From: DASVAL01 sp035649575 | GTDB taxonomy: Bacteria; Planctomycetota; UBA1135; UBA2386 | Length of the DNA: 12,027 bases | Direction of reading: 5' to 3' | Assembly (NCBI GenBank): GCA_035649575.1 | Contig: DASRJH010000261.1 | Location: 1-12,027 of the forward strand | In this document: positions 1 to 6,288 of the stretch, one piece after another | Layout of the letters: each line of letters begins with the position of its first letter | Position numbering within the stretch: the first letter of the stretch is position 1 | Position numbers and translations under genes: made by a program | Notes under the pieces: model-generated | What the model was told of the DNA's origin: nothing | Databases searched by the model: none | What the model saw: the letters and a program-made list of their open reading frames with translations, nothing else

Positions 1-510
1 GGCCGCACGGGCTTCACGCCGAATGCGCTGCGGCTCTGCGGCCACGGCAAGGCGCCGCACCCGCGCGACCACGGCCCCGAAGCGGTCGAGTTCCTGCCGG
101 CGGCCTGCGTGCTGTTCCGCACCGCGGATCTCTGCGCGATCGGCGGGTTCGACGAGAGCTACTTCATGTATTGGGAGGACGTCGACCTCTGCGACCGGCT
201 GCGCGCGCGCGGCGGCGCCATCGTGTGGCTGCCGTGGGTGCGCGTCGAACATGCCCCCGGGCAGTCGTCGGGCGGCGGGCGCTCGCCGCTGCGCAAGTTC
301 CTGATGGCCTGCAACTCCGTGCGCTGGTTGCGGCGGCGCGGCACGCTGCGCACGTGGGCGGCCTTCTGCCTGTTCGACGTGGTGGGCTGGCCGCTCGCCG
401 TGCTCGCGGGACCGCGCGCCGCGTGGGCCAAGCTGCGCGGCACGCTCGCGGGGCTCGCCGGGCACCGCGCGAACGCGAGCGACGTCGAACGGTATCTGCC
501 TTCGCCCTGA
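1..510 (+). CDS. Family 2 glycosyltransferase, C-terminal part (5' truncated)
   Basis: The reading frame is open from base 1 to a TGA at 508-510, giving 169 visible residues; the start lies outside the window. Residues 48-67 carry GGFDESYFMYWEDVDLCDRL. This is the acceptor-side motif of GT2 rhamnosyltransferase-like enzymes, where the acidic ED.D cluster (E59, D60, D62) is the expected catalytic-base region. It is followed by the usual V.H segment (VRVEHAPGQSS, H84). The family transfers a nucleotide-sugar-activated sugar to a lipid or polysaccharide acceptor at the inner face of the membrane. The nucleotide-binding half (DxD region) is missing, so the donor cannot be guessed. Residues about 117-138 (TWAAFCLFDVVGWPLAVLAG) are hydrophobic and could be a membrane-associated helix near the C-terminus. 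The gene converges on the minus-strand rho-like gene with no intergenic base. GT2 assignment is firm; the specific sugar is unknown. Confidence 0.88.
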   Translation, partial: GRTGFTPNALRLCGHGKAPHPRDHGPEAVEFLPAACVLFRTADLCAIGGFDESYFMYWEDVDLCDRLRARGGAIVWLPWVRVEHAPGQSSGGGRSPLRKFLMACNSVRWLRRRGTLRTWAAFCLFDVVGWPLAVLAGPRAAWAKLRGTLAGLAGHRANASDVERYLPSP

Positions 511-1761
511 TCAGTCCTGGGGCAGTGCCGCGAGGATCCGCGCGAGACGTTCCCTGGGCGAGAGCGGCGCGAGCTCCTGCCGCCACCGCAGACGCGTGGC
601 CCGCATGGCGGGCGGATCGATCTCGTCCTCGACCCGCGTCGCGGTGCGCAGCACGTCGAGTGGCGGTTCCACGGCTGCCGCGACGAGTGCTTGATCGATG
701 ACGACCTCGCTGTTGCCGCGGTGCTGGAACTCGGAAGCGATCGCAGCATCGATCGGCGAGTCGACACCGGTCGTCGCCGTGGCGATCACGGTGAGCGAAC
801 CACCTTCTTCGCAGGCGCGCGCCGCCGCGAACAGGCGCTTGCCGCGTTGCACGGCCGCCGCATCGAGGCCCGCGCAAAGCAGTCGGCCCGACGGCGGGTT
901 CACGAAGTGACTCGCACGCGCGAGCGCCGTCAGCGAGTCGAACAGCAACACGACGTCGCGACCTGCTTCGACTTCGCGCTGGCATGCCGCCGTGACGATG
1001 TCGGCGAGCGCCACGTGGCGGGCCGGCGGTTCGTCGAAAGTCGTCGTCAGCACTTCGCAGTGTGGCACGCGCGCGAGCGCACGCTGCACGCCGGTGGTGT
1101 CCTCGGGGCGCTGATCGAGCAGACAGACGACGAGCCGCATCTCCGTGTGGTTGCGCGCAACGGCTGTTGCCACGCGCGTCAGCAAGCCGGCGCGCGGCCA
1201 GGCCGGTGGCGCGGTGACGAGCACGCGCTGGCCCTTGCCCCACGGCGAGAGCAGGTCGATCGCGCGCAGGTCGATGGCGGCGCCCTCGTGATCGAGATGC
1301 AAGCGCTCGGTCGGCAACAGCGGCGTGCGCGATGCGAACGGCACGACACCGCGCCAGCTCTCGGCGGGCTGGCCGTTCACGAGCTCGATGTTCACGAGCG
1401 CGAAGAACCTCTCGCCGCGTCTCGGGGACCGCACGGGACCGGTGAGCCGGTGGCCTGGCCGCAGGTCGAGGCTGCGCACCTGGCTCGTGCTCACGTAGAC
1501 GTCGGCCGGATCCGCGGCATAACCGAGCCCGGGCGTGCGCAGGAACGCGAAGCCGTCGGGCAGCACGTCGAGCACACCTTCCGCGTAGACCGTGCCGCCG
1601 TTTCCGAGTCGATGTTCGAGCAGTGCCTGCAGCAACCCGGTGCGGTCCTGGTTTCCCGTCGAGGGCAGCCCTGCGGCGAGCGCCAGGTCGAGCAACGCTT
1701 CGCCGCGCATGGCCTGCCAGGTCGCGAAGTCCGCCGCGGGAGCCTTGGGATTGCCGGTCAT
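511..1761 (-). CDS. rho: Rho-family transcription termination factor with degenerate ATPase site
   Basis: A 416-residue protein, close to E. coli Rho (419). Residues 22-50 resemble the Rho N-terminal helical domain. Residues 58-135 match the OB-fold RNA-binding domain well (GVLDVLPDGFAFLR, DVYVSTSQVR, GERFFALV). The RecA-like domain follows with LLSPWGKGQR (170-179), FDEPPARHV (242-250), a Walker B-like VVLLFD with D275, a Q-loop PPSGRLLCAGLD (289-300) and EEGGSLTVIATA (318-329). The Walker A position, normally APP..GKT, reads APPAWPRAG (184-192), so G-K-T is replaced by P189-R190-A191 without a length change. By ungapped comparison with E. coli Rho recalled from memory, the catalytic E211 is Q217, K326 is P336 and R353 is A363, while R366 is kept as R376. 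The ATG overlaps the coaE stop (ATGA) and has no clear Shine-Dalgarno, implying coupled translation. Homology to Rho is certain. Loss of ATP hydrolysis is inferred, and it may be a paralogue beside a canonical Rho elsewhere. Confidence 0.9.
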   Translation of the reverse strand: MTGNPKAPAADFATWQAMRGEALLDLALAAGLPSTGNQDRTGLLQALLEHRLGNGGTVYAEGVLDVLPDGFAFLRTPGLGYAADPADVYVSTSQVRSLDLRPGHRLTGPVRSPRRGERFFALVNIELVNGQPAESWRGVVPFASRTPLLPTERLHLDHEGAAIDLRAIDLLSPWGKGQRVLVTAPPAWPRAGLLTRVATAVARNHTEMRLVVCLLDQRPEDTTGVQRALARVPHCEVLTTTFDEPPARHVALADIVTAACQREVEAGRDVVLLFDSLTALARASHFVNPPSGRLLCAGLDAAAVQRGKRLFAAARACEEGGSLTVIATATTGVDSPIDAAIASEFQHRGNSEVVIDQALVAAAVEPPLDVLRTATRVEDEIDPPAMRATRLRWRQELAPLSPRERLARILAALPQD

Positions 1762-2405
1762 GGGGTACGCGTGGTCCACTCGCGCAGTAGAGCCGCGACC
1801 TGTCGCCGCGTCTCGTCGAAGTCGCCGTCGTTCTGGATGCAGTGGCTCGCGCGCGCCCGCTTTTCGTGCGGCGGCGCCTGGGCTGCCTGGCGCTGTTCGA
1901 GCTCGCCTTCTCGCCAACCGCGCTCCCGGGCGCGTGCTTTGCGCACGGCCGGCGCGGTGTCGACGAACACGAGGAGGTCGCACCACTCGATCAATCCACC
2001 CTCGAGCAGCAGCGGCGCGTCGATCAGCACCGAGTCCCCGTTGGCCTTCGCCTGGGCCAGCCTGGCCAAGATGCGCGCCCGGATACGCGGATGCATGATG
2101 GCCTCGAGCTGTTTGCGGGCCCGAGCGTCGCCGAACACGAGCGCTGCGAGGGCACTGCGGTCGAGGCCCCCCGGGGTCAGCACGCGTGGGCCGAACGCTG
2201 CTGCCACGTCGCGCTGCACGTCGGGCTCCGCGGCGACCAGCCTCGCCTCCTCGTCGGCGTCGAGCAGGACCAGGCCATGCGCCGCGAACATCCTGGCCAC
2301 TGCGCTCTTGCCTGCCGCGATGCCACCCAGGATGCCGATGACTACGGGCTTTCGGGGTCGAAAGGCAGCGACGGGCGGAACCCCGGCAGTGGGATCTGTC
2401 GGCAT
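1758..2405 (-). CDS. coaE: Dephospho-CoA kinase
   Basis: Phosphorylates the ribose 3'-OH of dephospho-CoA with ATP, the last step of coenzyme A synthesis, in the cytoplasm. The 215-residue protein has a P-loop GILGGIAAGKS (24-34, K33), the conserved VLLDADEEA (47-54), the lid/helix segment FGDARARKQLEAIMHPRI (91-108), the DAPLLLEGGL motif (129-138) and the typical C-terminal HCIQNDGDF segment (188-196). Length is normal for CoaE plus about 18 extra N-terminal residues before the first strand. ATG at 2405 is preferred because AGGA lies 8 bases upstream; an in-frame ATG at 2414 would add MRP but sits directly on that AGG. The stop overlaps the ATG of the downstream rho-like gene (ATGA). It is transcribed divergently from the 2613 gene, and no convincing minus-strand promoter was seen. 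Confidence 0.95.
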   Translation of the reverse strand: MPTDPTAGVPPVAAFRPRKPVVIGILGGIAAGKSAVARMFAAHGLVLLDADEEARLVAAEPDVQRDVAAAFGPRVLTPGGLDRSALAALVFGDARARKQLEAIMHPRIRARILARLAQAKANGDSVLIDAPLLLEGGLIEWCDLLVFVDTAPAVRKARARERGWREGELEQRQAAQAPPHEKRARASHCIQNDGDFDETRRQVAALLREWTTRTP

Positions 2406-2460
2406 GGGTCTCATCCTGAGATAGACTCCCGAAGCGGGCAAGCCCGTTCGAGACGCCGCC

Positions 2461-2488
2461 TTGACCTTCCCGCCTTCCTTTCTAAGAT
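2461..2488 (+). promoter_or_regulatory. Sigma70-type promoter for the coiled-coil/BRCT-like gene
   Basis: TTGACC (2461-2466) and TAAGAT (2483-2488) are separated by 16 bases, close to the -35/-10 consensus. They point toward the gene starting at 2613 and imply a leader of roughly 120 bases. The rest of the 2406-2612 spacer holds only two small hairpins that could form in that leader: CCCCGC/GCGGGG (2510-2515 with 2528-2533) and GCCTC/GAGGC (2558-2562 with 2568-2572). No riboswitch-like structure was recognised. Pattern-based only; not tested. Confidence 0.5.
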
Positions 2489-2612
2489 CCGGACCTTCGC
2501 GTTCCCCTACCCCGCCCGTGCCCTCGAGCGGGGCGCGAAACCGTCCCAGTCGCCCCGGCCTCATACCGAGGCGAACGCCCTGAACAGACCCCCTCTCTTG
2601 GAGTCGCTTCCA

Positions 2613-3887
2613 ATGCACTATCGCCAGAGTGGCCAGAGTGGCGCCACGACCGTCCCGATGGCCTTCTTCCTGATCCTCCTGCTGTTGTTCCTGGGAGCAT
2701 TGGGATTTGCCTACAGCACCGTGACGAAGAACGGTGAGTTGACCAAGGAGCGCGACACGTTGCGCGATGACGCGAAGACGATGCGCAACAAGATGCAACT
2801 CGTCGATCATTACATCGAGGACCTCGGCAAGGTCGTCGGCAAGCTCAGCAAGTATCCGGGGCGGCAGGGCGTGGACTACGGCACCGCGACGCTCGATTCG
2901 CCGAGCGTCATGAACCCGGCCGAGATCAGGAAGCTCATGGACGACTCGTGCACGGCCGCAGGCGTCTCGATAGCGAGCAGCCTCGAGAACGTGTTTGGCG
3001 CAATGATCGCGAGCGTCAATTTCAGCACGCAGCGCGTCACCGAGATGGAGGCCGAGCGCGCCAAGGCCCTCACCGAGAAGTCCGCCGTTGACGCGGAGTT
3101 CCAGAAGGCAACCACCGAAGCGAGTACCAAGGCAGCCGAGTGGGCGCGGAACCTCGATCAGGCCCGTTCGGACTTCAACGCGCAGCTGCAGAGCAAGGAC
3201 ACGAACAACGCCTCGCTGACCGAGTCGGTGAAGGCAAAGAACGACGAGCTCACGACGGCCCGTGAAGAGGCCGCCAAGCGCGAGAAGGATATGCGCAACG
3301 AGATCAGCAAGCGCGACATCCGGTTGTCGGCAATGACCGAGCGCGACCGCATGCGCAATCTGCCCGACGTCGCGGACGGCAAGATCATTGTCGCGCGCAA
3401 TGGCGTGTCGATGGGCTTCATCAACCTCGGCCGCAAGGACCTGCTGCAGCCCGGCACGATGTTCCACGTCAAGAACCCGAACAACCCGGCCGTGAAGGGC
3501 TATGCCGAGGTCACGCGCGTCGAGGAAGACCGCGCCGAAGTCGCGCTGAGCAACTTCGTCGACCCGGTCGGCGACTTCGCGCGTGAAGGCGACCTGATCT
3601 ACAACCCGATCTTCACGCCACGCATGACCCGCACCATCTACCTGATGGGCCGGTTCACGGCGCCGTACAACAAGGAGCAGCTCACGCTGCTGCTGAAGCG
3701 GCTCGGCAACCGCGTTGTCGCCAAGATGGCGCCCGGCGTCGACACGGTCGTGCTCGGCAACGACCCGGTGAACGAAGCGGGCGATGGCTTCACCGTCGTC
3801 AAGGACTCGGAGGAGTACAAGGAAGCGCACCGCCTGAACGTCGAGTTCACCTACCTCAACATCATCCGCGACCTGATCAAGCTGTGA
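2613..3887 (+). CDS. Membrane-anchored coiled-coil protein with BRCT-like C-terminal domain
   Basis: Function unknown. The 424-residue protein has a short N-terminus, then one hydrophobic segment (about 14-34, VPMAFFLILLLLFLGALGFAY) that fits an uncleaved membrane anchor. Long charged, Ala/Glu/Lys-rich helical stretches follow (about 40-80 and 138-245), which look like coiled coil. A compact beta-rich region (about 255-332) contains NGVSMGFINLGRKDLLQPGT and GYAEVTRVEEDRAEVALS. The last about 85 residues (338-424), with IYLMGRFT, LLLKRLGNRVVA, VDTVVLGNDP and a final helix, have the spacing of a BRCT fold; the usual tryptophan of the last helix is not present. TTGGAG at 2598-2603 lies 9 bases before the ATG. 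The protein uses more Lys, Asn and Met than its Arg-rich neighbours, which may reflect strong expression. It is flanked by its own promoter and terminator, so probably monocistronic. The BRCT call is tentative. Confidence 0.85.
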   Translation: MHYRQSGQSGATTVPMAFFLILLLLFLGALGFAYSTVTKNGELTKERDTLRDDAKTMRNKMQLVDHYIEDLGKVVGKLSKYPGRQGVDYGTATLDSPSVMNPAEIRKLMDDSCTAAGVSIASSLENVFGAMIASVNFSTQRVTEMEAERAKALTEKSAVDAEFQKATTEASTKAAEWARNLDQARSDFNAQLQSKDTNNASLTESVKAKNDELTTAREEAAKREKDMRNEISKRDIRLSAMTERDRMRNLPDVADGKIIVARNGVSMGFINLGRKDLLQPGTMFHVKNPNNPAVKGYAEVTRVEEDRAEVALSNFVDPVGDFAREGDLIYNPIFTPRMTRTIYLMGRFTAPYNKEQLTLLLKRLGNRVVAKMAPGVDTVVLGNDPVNEAGDGFTVVKDSEEYKEAHRLNVEFTYLNIIRDLIKL

Positions 3888-3932
3888 GAACGGAGGCCGC
3901 GGCGCCGCGCGTCGCGGAACTGCAAGCGCGAC

Positions 3933-3973
3933 ACGGGCCTCGGAGCGGATGCTCCAGGGCCCGTGGTGTTTCT
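3933..3973 (+). terminator. Probable intrinsic terminator after the coiled-coil gene
   Basis: ACGGGCC-TC-GGAGC (3933-3946) pairs with GCTCC-AG-GGCCCGT (3951-3964) across a GGAT loop. That gives a 14-bp stem with only a G-U and a C-A at its centre. It is followed by GGTGTTTCT, a weak T-tract, 45 bases after the stop at 3887. The stem is strong; the poor U-tract makes termination likely but not certain. Confidence 0.65.
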
Positions 3974-4041
3974 GGGGGAGGGGCTTGTGGTGTTGGTGGG
4001 CCGAGGTGGCGTAGATTGCGCGGTGTGATCCACTGGCTGCG

Positions 4042-5004
4042 ATGGTGACGCTCGACGACCCGAAGATCCGCGCCGTCTACGAGGACGAGCAGCTGCCGCG
4101 CATGTCGTTCGGCGACCACCTGGACGAGCTGCGCAAGCGCCTGATCCGGTCGCTGATCGCGATCGTCGTCGCGATCGTGGCGCTGCTGCCGTTCAAGGGT
4201 CCGGTGCAGGGGGTCATCATCGAGCCCTACCGCGTGCAGTGGCGTCACGGGTTCACGAGATGGGTCGAGACACTGGAGGCGCGTGAGGCTGCGGGTGAGC
4301 TCGCACACGACAAGCTGGGCACGCGATACCTCGGGTTCTGCCGCGAGTACAAGGCGGCGATCCTCGCGGGCGAGATGCAGTACTCGTACAACCTGCCCGC
4401 CGAGACGGGGTATCCGGTGCCCTACAACCTGTTCGCGACGGGTGGCCTCGAGGACATGATGTCCTTCATGTGGGCGTCGCTGGTGTTCGCGCTCGTGCTG
4501 GCCGCACCGGTCGTGATCTGGCAGGCGTGGGCGTTCATCGCGGCGGGGCTCTATCGCCACGAGAGAAGGGTCTTCTATCGCTACTTCCCGTTCATGATGG
4601 TGCTGCTGGTCTCGGGCGCGGCGTTCGGTTACTGGATCGCGCTGCCCTACACGCTGGGATTCCTGTTCAGCGTCATGGATCCGAGCCAGGTCGGGGCGCT
4701 GTTGAGCATCGGTCAGTTCCTGTCGCTGCTGTTCGCGATGACGGGTGCGATGGGGCTCGTGTTCCAGGTGCCGCTCGTGATGATCGCGCTGCAGCGCGTC
4801 GGGCTCGTCACGCATCGTGCGTTCCTCAAGAACTGGCGCATGACAGTGCTGATCATCTTCGTCGTGGCGGCGGTGTTCACGCCGCCCGACCCCGTCTCGA
4901 TGCTGCTGATGTCGGCGCCCATGCTGCTGTTGTATGGCCTGGGCCTCGTGCTGACCGGGTTCGGTCGCAAGCACGAAGCGGCGGCCGTCGTGGTGACCAC
5001 GTGA
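4042..5004 (+). CDS. tatC: Sec-independent protein translocase subunit TatC
   Basis: Polytopic inner-membrane receptor of the twin-arginine translocase, which recognises the RR signal of folded exported proteins. The 320 residues include the cytoplasmic N-terminal motif HLDELRKRL (26-34; E29 equals E. coli E15), the cytoplasmic loop WAFIAAGLYRHERR (163-176; F165 and E174 equal F94 and E103), P62 (equals P48) and TPPDP (280-284; D283 equals D211). Six hydrophobic segments are visible. It is about 60 residues longer than E. coli TatC, mostly from an insertion of about 50 residues in the first periplasmic loop (62-137). Q242 stands where E. coli has E170, and YG (298-299) replaces the common aromatic-Glu pair in the last membrane helix. 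The ATG has no clear Shine-Dalgarno. The stop overlaps the cinA GTG (GTGA). No tatA or tatB is in the window. Confidence 0.95.
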   Translation: MVTLDDPKIRAVYEDEQLPRMSFGDHLDELRKRLIRSLIAIVVAIVALLPFKGPVQGVIIEPYRVQWRHGFTRWVETLEAREAAGELAHDKLGTRYLGFCREYKAAILAGEMQYSYNLPAETGYPVPYNLFATGGLEDMMSFMWASLVFALVLAAPVVIWQAWAFIAAGLYRHERRVFYRYFPFMMVLLVSGAAFGYWIALPYTLGFLFSVMDPSQVGALLSIGQFLSLLFAMTGAMGLVFQVPLVMIALQRVGLVTHRAFLKNWRMTVLIIFVVAAVFTPPDPVSMLLMSAPMLLLYGLGLVLTGFGRKHEAAAVVVTT

Positions 5005-6242
5005 CGTTGGTCGCGGAGATCCTGGCCATCGGCGACGAGCTCGTACACGGGGCACTGCTCGACACGAACAGCAAGTGGCTCGCGGGAGAGCTCGAGGCCA
5101 TGGGTGCGGTGGTGCAGCGCTTCGTGGTCGTCAGCGACGATCCCGTGGAGCTGCGCGCGGTGATCGCGGACAGCTGTGCGCGGGCCGATGTCGTCGTGGC
5201 GACCGGCGGACTCGGGCCGACGCTCGACGATCGCACCAGGGATGTCGTTGCCGACGTGCTCGGCGGGCCGCTGTGGTTCCACGAAGAGAGCTGGGCCCAG
5301 GTGCAGCAGTGGCTGCAGGGACGCAGGCGCCCCGTGCCCGAGAGCAATCGCAGGCAGGCGATGCTGCCACCAGGTGCGGTCCCGATCGCGAATCCCGTCG
5401 GCACGGCGCCGGGCTTCCAGGTGAAGATCGGCAAGGCGTGGTTCTTCGCGGTGCCCGGCGTGCCCAGGGAGATGAAGGTGCTGATGCGCGACCACGTGCT
5501 CGGGGTCGTCGCGAAGATGCCGGGGCTGACGCCGATGGCGCAGCTGTGGCTGCGCGTGCTCGGGCCGTCGGAGGCGCTGCTCGGCGAACGCATCGAGAAG
5601 TTCATGGTGCCGCACCGGAATCCCGCGGTGGGAATCACGGCGAGCGGCGGCTTGCTCACGATCCGCATCGTGGCGTCGGCGCAGACGAGGGAGCAGGCGG
5701 CCGGTTTGTGCGAGACGACGGCCGCGGAGCTGCGGCCGGTGTTGGGGGATTGGCTGTTCTGTGAAGGCACGGTGGAGCTGCCCGAAGCGGTCGTGCAGCG
5801 TCTGAAGGCAGCGGGTTGCACGTTGGCATTGGCCGAATCGTGCACGGGCGGTCTCGCGGCGGCGCGGCTCGTCGACGTGCCGGGCGCTTCGGCTGTGTTC
5901 CGCGGCGGTGTCGTTGCCTACGCCGACGAGAGCAAGGAGGACCTGCTCGGCGTCCCGCGCGCGGTATTGCAGCAGCATGGGGCGGTCAGCGAACCCGTGG
6001 CCGCGGCGATGGCCGAGGGGGCGCGCGCCCGCTTCGGAGCGGACGTCGCGTTGTCGACGACCGGTGTCGCGGGTCCGGATGGCGGCACGGCGCAGAAGCC
6101 CGTCGGCATGGTCTGTTTCGCGCTCGCGAGTGCCGATGGCACGAGGGCTTGGACGCTGCGCATTCCGGATCTCGGTCGCGCGTTCGTGCGCGATCGCGCC
6201 GTGTTCGAAGTCTGGCGCGCCCTCCTGGCCCGCTCGCCCTGA
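5001..6242 (+). CDS. cinA: CinA family protein: MoCF-like domain plus nicotinamide-nucleotide amidase
   Basis: The 413-residue length matches full-length CinA. The N-terminal half (1-170) is the molybdopterin-binding/MoCF-like COG1058 domain, with EILAIGDELVHGALLDTNS (6-24), TGGLGPTLDDRTRD (68-81) and AVPGVPREMKVLM (150-162). In characterised relatives this part acts as an ADP-ribose pyrophosphatase. The C-terminal part (about 255-413) is the PncC amidase, with LALAESCTGGLAAARL (275-290; S280 the expected nucleophile) and TTGVAGPDGGTAQKPVG (353-369). That domain deamidates NMN to NaMN in pyridine-nucleotide salvage. The GTG start is chosen because it gives the exact CinA N-terminus and overlaps the tatC stop as GTGA. 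The pairing with tatC looks like co-transcription rather than a shared pathway. Confidence 0.95.
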   Translation: MTLVAEILAIGDELVHGALLDTNSKWLAGELEAMGAVVQRFVVVSDDPVELRAVIADSCARADVVVATGGLGPTLDDRTRDVVADVLGGPLWFHEESWAQVQQWLQGRRRPVPESNRRQAMLPPGAVPIANPVGTAPGFQVKIGKAWFFAVPGVPREMKVLMRDHVLGVVAKMPGLTPMAQLWLRVLGPSEALLGERIEKFMVPHRNPAVGITASGGLLTIRIVASAQTREQAAGLCETTAAELRPVLGDWLFCEGTVELPEAVVQRLKAAGCTLALAESCTGGLAAARLVDVPGASAVFRGGVVAYADESKEDLLGVPRAVLQQHGAVSEPVAAAMAEGARARFGADVALSTTGVAGPDGGTAQKPVGMVCFALASADGTRAWTLRIPDLGRAFVRDRAVFEVWRALLARSP

Positions 6243-6276
6243 GGCAGCCGGCCCGGCGCTGGAATATCATCGGTCC

Positions 6277-6282
6277 AGGTGG
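6277..6282 (+). promoter_or_regulatory. Ribosome binding site fixing a TTG start
   Basis: AGGTGG ends 6 bases before TTG at 6289. No ATG or GTG in the same frame lies nearby, and the zinc-ribbon cysteines begin at residue 4 from this TTG. The site therefore selects the kinase start within the 46-base gap after cinA. Confidence 0.7.
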
Positions 6283-6288
6283 AAACGA

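Noticed and set aside
1189..1200. Sequencing error or frameshift as the cause of the missing Rho P-loop
   Set aside because: Alignment through the site is ungapped, both sides stay in the Rho frame, and several other catalytic positions are also changed, so a local error is unlikely.
1762..1986. Upstream in-frame extension of the rho-like gene (75 more codons)
   Set aside because: It lies wholly inside coaE, has shadow-frame Arg-rich composition, and the ATG at 1761 gives normal Rho length and an ATGA overlap.
691..2424. Long plus-strand open frame (577 codons) opposite rho and coaE
   Set aside because: It is a shadow of GC-rich codon structure; Arg/His/Gln-rich with no motif, while the opposite strand carries two conserved proteins.
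2435..2446. Palindrome CGGGC-AA-GCCCG upstream of coaE as an operator or terminator
   Set aside because: Only five base pairs with a two-base loop in GC-rich DNA; expected by chance and not paired with any promoter element.
1842..2612. Upstream in-frame extension of the coiled-coil gene
   Set aside because: It is antisense to coaE with low-complexity shadow composition; the promoter, Shine-Dalgarno and membrane anchor fit the ATG at 2613.
4012..4017. TAGATT as a -10 box for tatC
   Set aside because: No acceptable -35 at 16-18 bases; the nearest TTG-type hexamers give spacers of 13 or 21.
4713..5978. Long minus-strand open frame opposite tatC and cinA
   Set aside because: It is antisense to two strongly conserved genes and shows no recognisable domain.
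5908..6288. Upstream in-frame extension of the kinase gene
   Set aside because: It overlaps the conserved amidase end of cinA in another frame; the SD-supported TTG at 6289 immediately precedes the zinc ribbon.
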